Assembly (NCBI GenBank): GCA_964405775.1
Contig: CAYOPG010000039.1
Span: 1 to 20,389 of the forward strand
Direction of reading: 5' to 3'
Length of the DNA: 20,389 nt
From: JAAZFF01 sp964405775
GTDB taxonomy: Bacteria; Verrucomicrobiota; Kiritimatiellia; RFP12; UBA3636
In this document: positions 1 through 7,479 of the stretch, piece by piece
Position numbering within the stretch: position 1 is the first letter of the stretch
How the letters are laid out: each line of letters opens with the position of its first letter
Program-made: the position numbers and the translations under genes
The notes under the pieces: model-generated
What the model saw: only the letters and a program-made list of their open reading frames with translations
What the model was told of the DNA's origin: nothing
The model's database searches: none

Positions 1-10
1 AATCATCAGA

Positions 11-1060
11 TCACAGTATCAACATGCAGTCGCCGTAGCTGTAGAACATGTATTTTTGCTCTATGGCTTCATTGTAGGCTCGAAAGACAAGTTCTTTGCC
101 GGCAAGGGCGCAGATCATCATGAGTAGCGTGGAGCATGGCAGATGAAAATTTGTCAGCATTGCGTCAACGACTTTCCACTCGTACGGTGGATAGATGAAA
201 ATGGAGCTGCGTCCGCGCCCCGGAGTTACACGCCCATCCCCCGACGCACATGTCTCCAGCGTGCGAACGCTGGTACTGCCCACTGCGATTACGCGCGTGC
301 CCGCGCCATGCGCTTTGGCAATTGACGCCGCCGTCTTTTCCGGCACCTCGTACCGCTCGGCATCCATGACGTGCTTCTCGACGACAGCTTCCTTGACCGG
401 ACGGAAGGTACCGGGTCCGACATGCAGAGTCACGAATTCCCTGTCGACCCCATGCTTGTCGAATTCAGACAACAGCCCCTCTGAAAAATGCAACCCGGCA
501 GTCGGTGCCGCCACGGCACCTGTTTCGCGGGCATAGACCGTCTGGTAACGGCTCTTGTCGATCTCAACTCGGGCATCGTCATTTTCACGCCGAATATATG
601 GCGGCACAGGCGGGCGTCCGAACTCATCCAGCACTTCGAACATATCGCCATCGCAATCGAGCGCGAGCTCAACCCTGCCATCCGAGGTCTTTTCAAGCAC
701 CTCGGCGCGGATGCGCCCCTCAGCCAGCACCATCACGAGTCCCTGTCTGGCTGGACGAGAGCTGCGGCAGAGTGTCGACCATGCCCCGGGATGCTCCGTG
801 GATGGCTCCACTAGCAAAATTTCCACAGCGCCCGGCGTATCGAACCAATGCCCGAACGCGCGCGCCGAGAAAACGCGCGTGTCGTTGAAAACCATGACAT
901 CTCCAGTATTCAGATACCCGGTAATGTCGGCGATGTGGCGATGTTCAATCAAGCCGGTGTCACGGTGCAGCACCATCATGCGAGACGTGCCTCGCTGTTT
1001 CGGTGGTTCCTGCGCAATGAGTTCGGGTGGTAAATCGTACGCGAAATCTGATGTCAGCAT
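11..1060 (-). CDS. queA: S-adenosylmethionine:tRNA ribosyltransferase-isomerase (QueA)
   Basis: Cytoplasmic enzyme that moves the ribosyl part of S-adenosylmethionine onto preQ1-modified tRNA, making epoxyqueuosine, the next-to-last step of queuosine synthesis. The 349 residues match the usual family length and are collinear with it. Visible family blocks are the N-terminal DLPPELIAQEP at about 9-19, VFNDTRVF at 57-64, PTAGLHF at 186-192, GPGTFRPVK at 215-223, GSTSVRTLE at 261-269, TNFHLP at 303-308 and the C-terminal SYGDCML at 341-347. The ATG at 1060 directly precedes the conserved N-terminus, so the start is secure although its ribosome site is weak. It is divergent from the glycosyltransferase at 1230 and has its own promoter. 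The TGA stop lies 10 bp from the window edge. Identification is firm from the motifs. Confidence 0.97.
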   Translation of the reverse strand: MLTSDFAYDLPPELIAQEPPKQRGTSRMMVLHRDTGLIEHRHIADITGYLNTGDVMVFNDTRVFSARAFGHWFDTPGAVEILLVEPSTEHPGAWSTLCRSSRPARQGLVMVLAEGRIRAEVLEKTSDGRVELALDCDGDMFEVLDEFGRPPVPPYIRRENDDARVEIDKSRYQTVYARETGAVAAPTAGLHFSEGLLSEFDKHGVDREFVTLHVGPGTFRPVKEAVVEKHVMDAERYEVPEKTAASIAKAHGAGTRVIAVGSTSVRTLETCASGDGRVTPGRGRSSIFIYPPYEWKVVDAMLTNFHLPCSTLLMMICALAGKELVFRAYNEAIEQKYMFYSYGDCMLIL

Positions 1061-1083
1061 TCTGGCTTTCTTTTTGTATTTCT

Positions 1084-1104
1084 CGGACTAAACGCTCCTG
1101 TCCG
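1084..1104 (-). other. Hairpin in the queA leader
   Basis: The predicted queA leader contains a perfect 5-bp stem (CGGAC with GTCCG) closing an 11-nt loop, followed on the minus strand by an A-rich stretch that runs to just before the start codon. The layout of hairpin plus A-rich tail recalls small preQ1 class I riboswitches, but I do not see the conserved C-rich loop of that class, so no riboswitch is called. Confidence 0.35.
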
Positions 1105-1128
1105 GCAGTTTTCATTTTAAGGGCGGTC

Positions 1129-1157
1129 ATTCTACAATAGTCCAGTACGAAATTCAA
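1129..1157 (-). promoter_or_regulatory. Sigma70-type promoter of queA
   Basis: On the minus strand a -35 box TTGAAT (1152-1157) is separated by exactly 17 bp from a -10 box TAGAAT (1129-1134). Transcription should start near 1122, giving a leader of about 60 nt before the queA ATG at 1060. The match is to the general housekeeping consensus; the start site itself is inferred. Confidence 0.65.
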
Positions 1158-1229
1158 ACTTGATTGCGGCTTGTTTATCTAGCGTTCATTTTACTTGATG
1201 CTTAACACCTGCAACGGAGCAAGGAGATA

Positions 1230-2276
1230 ATGCCTCCCGATTCAAACCGAATTCTCATTATACGCTCATTTTTACGCTTCCATCTTTCTTTTACAATGTG
1301 GTACATTAACCCGCCAATGATATTGCGTGTTTTTCGTTCTCTGCGAAGGGCGGCGGATTCTCTTGGTCTCATGCGCCCTATGTACAGCCTCTACAAACGG
1401 ATTTTCGGCGTTAAAAAAAACATTGCCGTAGAGCCTGTTGTGCAACGCATGCGCGAGTTTCTCTCCAGCAACACATCGGCCCTGAGCGCGACCCCCCGCT
1501 CGCCCAGGCTGATCGTCTCACTCACTTCATTTCCGGAACGCGTCAACGACTCAGGCATCCTTCCCATAGCTATTTTCTCGATAATGGAACAAACTCTGAA
1601 GCCCGACAAGATCGTTCTCTGGCTGACAGAAGAGGAGTTTCCAGAACGGCAGAGAGACGTTTCCAGCGAAATTCTGAGATTCTGTTCGCATGGGCTTGAA
1701 ATCCGTTGGATTCCTCATAATATCCGCGCATACGGCAAACTCGTGCCGGCTCTAGAAGAGTTTCCGGACGATGTCATAGTAACGGCTGACGACGACGTTA
1801 TGTACGATAAGGAATGGCTGGAAAAGCTATACAACGAGTGGCTCGAGAACCCTTCTGACATCATCGCCCACAGGGTGAAGCGTGTTGCCGTAGGTGATGA
1901 TGGAGTTAAACCATACAACCACTGGAATTTTGCCTTCTTCGCCACCCCTTCGTTCCGGAATTTTCTTACAGGCGTGGGAGGCGTGCTGTATCCACCGCAT
2001 GCGCTGCACGAAAATGCAACAAACGAAAAGCTTTTCAAATCCTGTTCACCTCTCAACGACGACATCTGGTTCTGGGCGATGGCGGTGCTCAACGGCAAGC
2101 GTACAAAGCGCGTAAAAGGCGGCTTCCCCCACCCGCTTGATCTCATTCCTGATAAACTTGGCCGCCGACACCTCATAACCGAAAATCTGGATGAGAACGA
2201 CTCGGCGCTGGAACGCGTATTCAGCCAATATCCGCAACTCACGGAAATATTGCTGGAGGAACACCGTGTTTCTTGA
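1230..2276 (+). CDS. Glycosyltransferase with DDD motif, family unassigned
   Basis: Probable nucleotide-sugar glycosyltransferase for cell-surface polysaccharide. The catalytic fold appears to start near residue 92 with RLIVSLTSFPERV, a beta-strand and turn common in small bacterial transferases. It continues with KPDKIVLWL (125-132), then the acidic metal-binding motif TADDDV (185-190, DDD at 187-189), GVGGVLYPP (248-256) and PLNDDIWFWA (274-283), a likely acceptor or base region. Residues 1-90 are basic and hydrophobic and have no recognisable domain. The ATG at 1230 has AAGGAG at 1221-1226, only 3 nt away; an in-frame ATG at 1317 (residue 30) is an alternative start. It lies 50 bp before the pseudouridine synthase on the same strand. 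The acceptor and sugar donor cannot be told from sequence. Confidence 0.75.
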   Translation: MPPDSNRILIIRSFLRFHLSFTMWYINPPMILRVFRSLRRAADSLGLMRPMYSLYKRIFGVKKNIAVEPVVQRMREFLSSNTSALSATPRSPRLIVSLTSFPERVNDSGILPIAIFSIMEQTLKPDKIVLWLTEEEFPERQRDVSSEILRFCSHGLEIRWIPHNIRAYGKLVPALEEFPDDVIVTADDDVMYDKEWLEKLYNEWLENPSDIIAHRVKRVAVGDDGVKPYNHWNFAFFATPSFRNFLTGVGGVLYPPHALHENATNEKLFKSCSPLNDDIWFWAMAVLNGKRTKRVKGGFPHPLDLIPDKLGRRHLITENLDENDSALERVFSQYPQLTEILLEEHRVS

Positions 2277-2313
2277 GGCGTCTCTTCCACTGGTGCAAGA
2301 ACGTAAAATAGTG

Positions 2314-2319
2314 TAGAAT
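2314..2319 (+). promoter_or_regulatory. Possible -10 box immediately before the RluA-type gene
   Basis: TAGAAT ends 7 nt before the ATG at 2327, and no Shine-Dalgarno sequence is visible in between. If used, transcription would begin at or next to the start codon and give a leaderless mRNA. No convincing -35 box is found 16-18 bp upstream, so this is weak and the gene may instead be co-transcribed with the glycosyltransferase. Confidence 0.3.
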
Positions 2320-2326
2320 CACAACG

Positions 2327-3196
2327 ATGAAGATCAAACCGAAGAAAAACGAGTGGGTCGTGGCAAAGGCCGAGGCTGGCATTTCTCTCCAGGAGTTTAT
2401 AGCAGCGCACATGAACGTCTCGAAACGCGTCGCAAAGCAACACCTCGACGCGCGAGTTGTGCGTGTGAACGGCAAAAGCATCTGGATAGCAAGGCACTCA
2501 TTGAAGCCCAGCGACGTTGTGGCCGTGCTTGCTTCAGTGGCCTCCCCCACAGCGACTTCGAATCGCATCAAAAAGGTTAAAATTATTTTCGAGGATGCTG
2601 ACTACATAATAGTCGACAAGCCGCGTGGCGTACTTGTGAATGAATCTGACTTCAGTCTGGAGACAATATTAAGATCGCAGACGGGAATAGATACCATTCA
2701 AGCTTCACACAGGCTTGATCGCGACACTACGGGTTGCCTGATGATGTCCAAGTCACAGGCCGCGCACGACGCGGTTGTCGAAATTTTCAAACAGCACAAA
2801 GTGGCCAAGACATACCGCACTGTAGTTTACGGACGCTGGGACGCCCGCTCTACCACTATCGAGCTACCCATCGATGGCGAGCGTGCCGTCTCCAACGTCC
2901 TTTGCATCCGCGCAAACCACGACTGCAGCCATCTAGCAGTCCGTATCGAAACTGGACGCACCCACCAGATCCGCCGCCACTTGGCGATGGCACGCCACCC
3001 AGTCATCGGCGACATGCAGTATGGGCCCAAAATAGTCGAGGACGAACGCCTTCGCGCTCTGACGTATCCGCTGTTGCACGCCGTGGAACTCGAAATGGAA
3101 CACCCCATTAACGGCAGTCGGCTGAGTGTATTCGCACCCGTGCCTCAAGATTTCCACAAATGGCTTACCGCCCTGAAGCTCCAGTCCGCAAGGTAA
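2327..3196 (+). CDS. RluA-family 23S rRNA/tRNA pseudouridine synthase
   Basis: Isomerises specific uridines to pseudouridine in structured RNA. Residues about 18-68 form an S4 RNA-binding domain (SLQEFIAAHMNVSKRVAKQHL, then VVRVNGK). The catalytic domain follows, with IIVDKPRGVLV at 94-104 and the RluA signature HRLDRDTTG at 128-136, in which Asp131 is the expected nucleophile. Further blocks are KTYRTVVYG, ETGRTHQIRRHLA and HPVIGDMQYG. The 289 residues fit the RluC/RluD size class, but the exact target uridine cannot be assigned. It ends 26 bp from the convergent kinase gene. The ATG has no Shine-Dalgarno sequence, as in several genes here. Confidence 0.93.
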   Translation: MKIKPKKNEWVVAKAEAGISLQEFIAAHMNVSKRVAKQHLDARVVRVNGKSIWIARHSLKPSDVVAVLASVASPTATSNRIKKVKIIFEDADYIIVDKPRGVLVNESDFSLETILRSQTGIDTIQASHRLDRDTTGCLMMSKSQAAHDAVVEIFKQHKVAKTYRTVVYGRWDARSTTIELPIDGERAVSNVLCIRANHDCSHLAVRIETGRTHQIRRHLAMARHPVIGDMQYGPKIVEDERLRALTYPLLHAVELEMEHPINGSRLSVFAPVPQDFHKWLTALKLQSAR

Positions 3197-3222
3197 CGTT
3201 AATGCCCTGCCGGCAGTGGAAT

Positions 3223-5040
3223 TTATGGATTGGGCTTTACGTCGCTGTTGCCTCTCATAGCAGCTTCGTCCATGCCCCACAATCCGGCATACTTTAACAA
3301 CAAAGCTCCCGCCCTGGGCTTATTGAGAACACGCGCTGAGAAGCTTTTTGCGAAGCTTTTCCCTGGAATACCCAGTTGAATAATCGGCGGAAGCAACATA
3401 AGATAAAGCAAAAAGATGGCAATGACTGCCACAACTAAACGGATCGAGAATATGTGCCGCTTGTGACGGCGCAATGTGCGCCACAGGCTGGAGACCGCCG
3501 CTTCTCGCTTGCCTCCGGGGTCATTAAGCGTTACCAGAAGCCTTTCTCCGAGCTGCCAGTCTTTGGATGCAAACGCCTTCGCGATACGGAGGCAATCGCG
3601 GTTGCGGGTTTTATCGGGGATTGACTCGAGTTCCTCCTCAAAAGCGTCTTTTGTTGGAGAAAGCGTCCGATATTCCTCGATAAAGCGTTTGGCGCGTTCG
3701 AAGTTCTCCGCGGACATCTCGATGCCGATGATCTCGGAGAGCTGGTCGCGGCGGCGTAGGCGATTCTGAGCGTTAGCTCCAAGCGTCCGGAATTCTTCCA
3801 GCATCTCGCGTCCATTGGGACCGACAGGCTCGAACGCTAGCGGTTGTGACGCGTAATTTATAGCCCAGTCGTACTGACGCGACTCTACAGCGCCTTTTAG
3901 CTTTCGTAGAGCTGCAATAGCGTTTTCGTAATCGCGCGCGTTCGCCCCGCAGACGCCGCAAAACTGTATGCCGACTTGCTGATCAGCTCCGCATTCGCGG
4001 CATTGCTCGCGTCCGTCCCATCCACATTCGCCGCAGAAACGCTTGCTGAGCGGGTTGATCGTGTCGCACCACTTGCAGCGCCAAGTCGTCTTGACGGTGG
4101 GTCGCTCCGTCTTTGATTCGGCGAGCATGCTCTTAAGCGCGGCGTTGAAGCCGGCGACGCTCTGGAAGCGTTCGTCGCGGTCTGTCTCCAGCGCCTTGCA
4201 CACGAGCGGCCGTACGGAGACAGGTAGATCTTCCTCACGGAAATAACGCGGGTTTTTGCCTGTCAGTATAAAGTAAAAGAGAGCGCCCAGACCGTAGACG
4301 TCGGCGCGCTCGTCGGACACCGCAGCATCTGTCTCCTGCTCCGGCGCACCATAACCAATGGAAATAAACTTGTCCCCCGGCACCGTTAGATCGGTTGAAG
4401 CTCCAGGGAGTGTAAGACGTGCCAGACCAAAATCCACGATCTTCGGCTCTCCGGCCGAATCCATAAGGACGTTCGACGGCTTCAGGTCTCTATGAATCAC
4501 GCCCGCTGCGTGGGCGGCTTCTATGGCATGCCCGATTTTTAGCAAAAACACCGCGCCATCCTCTATGCTGAACGGACCGTTGCTATCGACGTATTGTTCA
4601 AGCGTCTGAGGTGGGCACGGGGCGTCGGAGTCTGTTTTCGGCAGCGCACCTTCGACGTACTCCATTACGATGTATGGGCCATCGGCGTCCTCTCCTATGG
4701 AGTATATGTGCACTATATGCACGTTGTTGAGGGCGGCGGCAGCCTTCGCCTCATGCAGAAAACGGCGACGTATGGAGTTGTCCGAACGCAAATCCTTTTT
4801 AAGGCGTTTAATCGCGACGTAGCGCCCCAGTCGCTTGTCGACTGCAAGATAAACAACTCCCATGCCGCCTGCGCCGATCTTGGCGCGCAGCGAATAATTG
4901 CCAAGATCCCCGGCCTTGTCCGCTCCTTGAAACTGCGACGGCGCCACAGGGGCGACGTGACGCCTTGCCTGCTGTGGAATGATCTGCGTCTCGAACCCGA
5001 CTTCATCCGTCCGGACGTCTGATGTTTTCTCTTTGTTCAA
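3223..5040 (-). CDS. Ser/Thr protein kinase with zinc ribbons and C-terminal membrane segment
   Basis: Eukaryote-like (PknB-type) Ser/Thr kinase, probably active. It has the glycine loop GAGGMG at 56-61, VAIK with Lys78, HEAKAA with Glu97, HRDLKPSN at 183-190 (catalytic Asp185), DFG at 203-205 and APEQ at 232-235. After the kinase domain come two treble CxxC ribbons: C322/C325 with C336/C339, and C347/C350 with C361/C364. A charged, probably helical region (about 370-525) leads to one transmembrane helix at about 532-553 and a 50-residue tail, so the kinase and ribbons should face the cytoplasm. The first possible start is a TTG at 5040, just after an in-frame TAG, with no clear ribosome site; the true start could lie further in, but before the glycine loop. 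It is last in a run behind two bactofilins, which are plausible substrates by location only. Confidence 0.93.
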   Translation of the reverse strand: MNKEKTSDVRTDEVGFETQIIPQQARRHVAPVAPSQFQGADKAGDLGNYSLRAKIGAGGMGVVYLAVDKRLGRYVAIKRLKKDLRSDNSIRRRFLHEAKAAAALNNVHIVHIYSIGEDADGPYIVMEYVEGALPKTDSDAPCPPQTLEQYVDSNGPFSIEDGAVFLLKIGHAIEAAHAAGVIHRDLKPSNVLMDSAGEPKIVDFGLARLTLPGASTDLTVPGDKFISIGYGAPEQETDAAVSDERADVYGLGALFYFILTGKNPRYFREEDLPVSVRPLVCKALETDRDERFQSVAGFNAALKSMLAESKTERPTVKTTWRCKWCDTINPLSKRFCGECGWDGREQCRECGADQQVGIQFCGVCGANARDYENAIAALRKLKGAVESRQYDWAINYASQPLAFEPVGPNGREMLEEFRTLGANAQNRLRRRDQLSEIIGIEMSAENFERAKRFIEEYRTLSPTKDAFEEELESIPDKTRNRDCLRIAKAFASKDWQLGERLLVTLNDPGGKREAAVSSLWRTLRRHKRHIFSIRLVVAVIAIFLLYLMLLPPIIQLGIPGKSFAKSFSARVLNKPRAGALLLKYAGLWGMDEAAMRGNSDVKPNP

Positions 5041-5101
5041 ATTCTAACCGTACCGTTTATTTTAGCTGGGGATTTTACCAAAAAACCTCAGACAGGAAAT
5101 A

Positions 5102-5866
5102 TCAGTTTTTCACGCCTGCTTGCACCGATCCAATCAATCCCCCGCCATCATGGACGATGAGCGAAGGTCCTCGGAAAGAGCCTTTAAGCAAGCCGCCGGA
5201 CAGGATCGTAGCGGAATTTTCTACAGCGACCTCGGCATGCAGCGAACCGTATATCTCCAGGTTCGTGCAGGCGAAGGGGGAATCCAATTTCACCACACAC
5301 TCTGCCGGCACAATTACACGGCCGGTGATGTTGTGTATGGATTCCCCGCGAAATTTCGCGTTGGATCGCATTTCCAAAGCCTCTGACGCGGTTATGGAAG
5401 CCAAGGGAGTGACATCCCCGTCGAGCACCACGCGCTGCCCCGTTATAGTAAGGCCCTCGGAAAATTCCGCATCGGCTGTGACAGTGACATTCCCGATGGT
5501 AAGTATGTCCTCTGTATGCTTACCTCCGACAATTACATCATCTGTGACCAGCTTCTTTTTGCACTTGGGGCAGTACGAATTCTGCATACGCCCCGAGACC
5601 GTATGCGAATAGCCGCACGAATAGCAGATGACCAGACGCTTCTGGGGCACGACAACGGTGGCGGACGCCCTTGAAGGCGACCGAACCGTCGAGGCGTCCG
5701 CCGCAGCAACCGCCTTGGCGGAGGCTACTTTGGCGGCGCCGGCGTCTTCATCCACGGATTCGTGGATCTTTGCCTTGACGCCGCCTTCTTTGCGTGCGGA
5801 CGCTCGTTTCAGTGCCTGGACGGACGCGAATCCGTCTATGACGTTTGGATCGTCGCGCTTTGCCAT
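5102..5866 (-). CDS. Zinc-ribbon bactofilin-family protein (bactofilin B)
   Basis: Predicted polymer-forming cytoskeletal protein. An Ala/Lys-rich N-terminus (about 1-75) is followed by a four-cysteine ribbon (C81, C84, C99, C102; CYSC and CPKC). A bactofilin-like right-handed beta-helix follows from about 118 to the end, visible as short repeating strands with glycine turns, such as ILTIGNVTVTADAEFSEGL and LEIYGSLHAEVAVENSATI. Bactofilins polymerise without nucleotide and scaffold envelope or cell-shape enzymes. The beta-helix repeats here are looser than in bactofilin A, 33 bp upstream. Both proteins end in AGVK plus one residue. It lies between bactofilin A and the Ser/Thr kinase, 61 bp before the latter. 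The ATG at 5866 lacks a strong ribosome site, so translation may depend on the gene before it. Confidence 0.8.
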   Translation of the reverse strand: MAKRDDPNVIDGFASVQALKRASARKEGGVKAKIHESVDEDAGAAKVASAKAVAAADASTVRSPSRASATVVVPQKRLVICYSCGYSHTVSGRMQNSYCPKCKKKLVTDDVIVGGKHTEDILTIGNVTVTADAEFSEGLTITGQRVVLDGDVTPLASITASEALEMRSNAKFRGESIHNITGRVIVPAECVVKLDSPFACTNLEIYGSLHAEVAVENSATILSGGLLKGSFRGPSLIVHDGGGLIGSVQAGVKN

Positions 5867-5899
5867 CTGTCGAGCCGGAAATCCGGACGTCTATCTGAT

Positions 5900-6331
5900 C
5901 TATTTCTTAACGCCCGCGGAAGCTGCGGACCCAGACGTATAGGTGCTAGAAGAGGGAGCGCTTGAAGACGATGAATCGGCAGTGCTAGCGGCGCCCGAAG
6001 AGTTGACTTCGGATTTGCCAACAAACGTAACCCCGTCCTCGACAGTCAGGCGTTTGGCGCTGATGTCGCCCTGCACGCGAGCGGTGCTCTTCATCTCTAT
6101 GCGGTCTTTTACCACGATGTTTCCGGTTATGCTGCCGGAGATGGAAACCGATTCCGCATTGATGTTGCCTTTTACGACCGCGTTTCTGCCGAGCATGGCT
6201 GAGCCGGCGCAGTTGAGGTCTCCGTTTAATTTGCCGTCAAACTGAATGTTGCTTGCGCTCTTGACGGTGCCGGTGATTTCTATGTCTTCCGCGATTACTG
6301 TTTTCGCTGTTTTGTCTGTCGGATTATCCAT
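5900..6331 (-). CDS. Bactofilin (polymer-forming cytoskeletal protein, bactofilin A)
   Basis: Small bactofilin of 143 residues, in the usual size range. The beta-helix core spans about 11-110, beginning VIAEDIEITGTVKSASNIQ, then FDGKLNGDLN, MLGRNAVVKGNINAESV, SGSITGNIVV and ARVQGDISAKRL, the regular glycine-turn repeat of the family. A 33-residue Ser/Ala-rich disordered tail follows (about 111-143) and ends in AGVKK. Bactofilins form filaments at the inner membrane and guide cell-wall or stalk machinery. The ATG has a clear AAGGA site 7 nt upstream (6339-6343). The gene follows argC by 56 bp and precedes zinc-ribbon bactofilin B by 33 bp. The Ser-rich tail could be phosphorylated by the kinase two genes downstream, but that is inference. 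Confidence 0.92.
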   Translation of the reverse strand: MDNPTDKTAKTVIAEDIEITGTVKSASNIQFDGKLNGDLNCAGSAMLGRNAVVKGNINAESVSISGSITGNIVVKDRIEMKSTARVQGDISAKRLTVEDGVTFVGKSEVNSSGAASTADSSSSSAPSSSTYTSGSAASAGVKK

Positions 6332-6387
6332 GGTTTGTTCCTTGTTTCTTGTTCGATTGTGTTACCCTTGAAAAAAGCGCCGCCGGT

Positions 6388-7446
6388 TCACGGGAAGAAG
6401 CCGGGGTGATCTAGACCCATTGTTTCTGGCAGCCCGCAAATCAGGTTCATGTTCTGCATGGCCGAGCCAGCCTGCCCCTTCATGAGGTTGTCTATATGCG
6501 AGACAATCCGCAGGCGGTTGCTGCGCTGATCGATGCTTACCACGATATTTGCGTAGTTTGAGCCTCGCACATGCATGCTGCCAACCGATGCGGAAGACGG
6601 GAAGACACGCACAAACGGGCTGTCTTTATAGAAATCCCTGTATATGGCGACCATTTCATCTTCGCTCATCGACTGTACGAGATCGGCATATAAGCACGAC
6701 ATTATGCCGCGACTCACCGGCACGACCTGCGCTGTGAATGTGACTACCACCGGCTCGCCTGCGAGAAGAGAAAGCTCCCGCTCGACTTCACAGACATGCT
6801 GGTGACCCGCCAGTTTGTAGGCGTTCATCATTTCGTGGCGGTTCGGATAGTGGAACGTAGCGTTAAGCTTTTTACCCGCACCGGATATGCCGGATTTGCA
6901 GTCGCAGATCACGGAATTCGGTCTGAAAGTCTTAGCCGCCGCAGCTGGTGCAAGCCCCAGTGTACAACTAACGGCAAAACAGCCGGGGTTGCCCACTATC
7001 CGACGCTCCTCGTTTATTTCAGAGCGGTGGAGCTCCGTAGCGCCGTAAACGGAAAGCGGGAGCAGCTCGGGATCGGCATGATTGGTGGGTTTGCCGATTC
7101 GACGCGCGTATTCCGCATACTCTTCAACGGTATTGAAACGGAAGTCTCCGCTGTAATCAACGATCTTCGCCCCCTTTTCAAGCTCGGCACGAGCGCCGTT
7201 CATTCCGACACCATCAGGAGTGGAGAAGAACACCACATCGGCTGGCTCCAGAGCCTGAGGTGAATCAGGAGCAAGAACCGGCATGTCGCAGAACCCCTTG
7301 AGGTGTGGATAAATATCGGAAATGGGTTGGCCGACGCTCTCAAGTGCCACAAGTGCCTGTATTTCCGTTTCCGGGTGGCGCAGCAGCAGCTCGATTATTC
7401 CGATTCCGCCATATCCACTGGCGCCTATGACTTTTACTTTTATCAT
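6388..7446 (-). CDS. argC: N-acetyl-gamma-glutamyl-phosphate reductase (ArgC)
   Basis: NADPH-dependent enzyme of arginine (ornithine) synthesis that reduces N-acetylglutamyl phosphate to the semialdehyde in the cytoplasm. The 352 residues fit the long ArgC form. The Rossmann motif GASGYGG is at 8-14, the catalytic cysteine is in GNPGCFA (Cys156), and the AGHQHVCEVERE block carries the conserved histidine region. GIMSCLYADL and VRGSNYANI near the C-terminus also match. No other arginine gene is in the window, so it is separated from an arg cluster. It lies 71 bp after the beta-CASP gene, with a hairpin in the gap, and 56 bp before the bactofilins. The ATG has no clear ribosome site. Confidence 0.96.
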   Translation of the reverse strand: MIKVKVIGASGYGGIGIIELLLRHPETEIQALVALESVGQPISDIYPHLKGFCDMPVLAPDSPQALEPADVVFFSTPDGVGMNGARAELEKGAKIVDYSGDFRFNTVEEYAEYARRIGKPTNHADPELLPLSVYGATELHRSEINEERRIVGNPGCFAVSCTLGLAPAAAAKTFRPNSVICDCKSGISGAGKKLNATFHYPNRHEMMNAYKLAGHQHVCEVERELSLLAGEPVVVTFTAQVVPVSRGIMSCLYADLVQSMSEDEMVAIYRDFYKDSPFVRVFPSSASVGSMHVRGSNYANIVVSIDQRSNRLRIVSHIDNLMKGQAGSAMQNMNLICGLPETMGLDHPGFFP

Positions 7447-7479
7447 TTTATGAACTATGCGTTGTTGTTGATTTTATTG

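Noticed and set aside
1..10. Possible start codon of a further minus-strand gene (ATG at 6-4)
   Set aside because: Only two codons lie in the window, so nothing can be said about coding.
1084..1104. preQ1 class I riboswitch at queA
   Set aside because: Hairpin and A-rich tail are present, but the conserved C-containing loop that binds preQ1 is not seen; kept only as a structured leader.
1715..2497. Minus-strand open frame of 260 codons across the glycosyltransferase and the start of the RluA-type gene
   Set aside because: It spans two well-supported plus-strand genes and their gap and shows no family motif.
3194..3216. Two short palindromes (TAACGTTA and CTGCCGGCAG) between the convergent RluA-type and kinase genes
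   Set aside because: As RNA they form only very short stems with little loop, and no T-tract follows on either strand, so a bidirectional terminator is not supported.
5041..5101. Terminator or promoter between bactofilin B and the kinase
   Set aside because: CCT-N5-AGG followed by T6 has only a 3-bp stem, and the TAAAAT boxes lack a -35 partner at proper spacing.
5022..5612. Plus-strand open frame of 196 codons opposite bactofilin B
   Set aside because: Ser/Thr/Pro-rich composition typical of antisense reading; the minus-strand bactofilin repeats explain the region.
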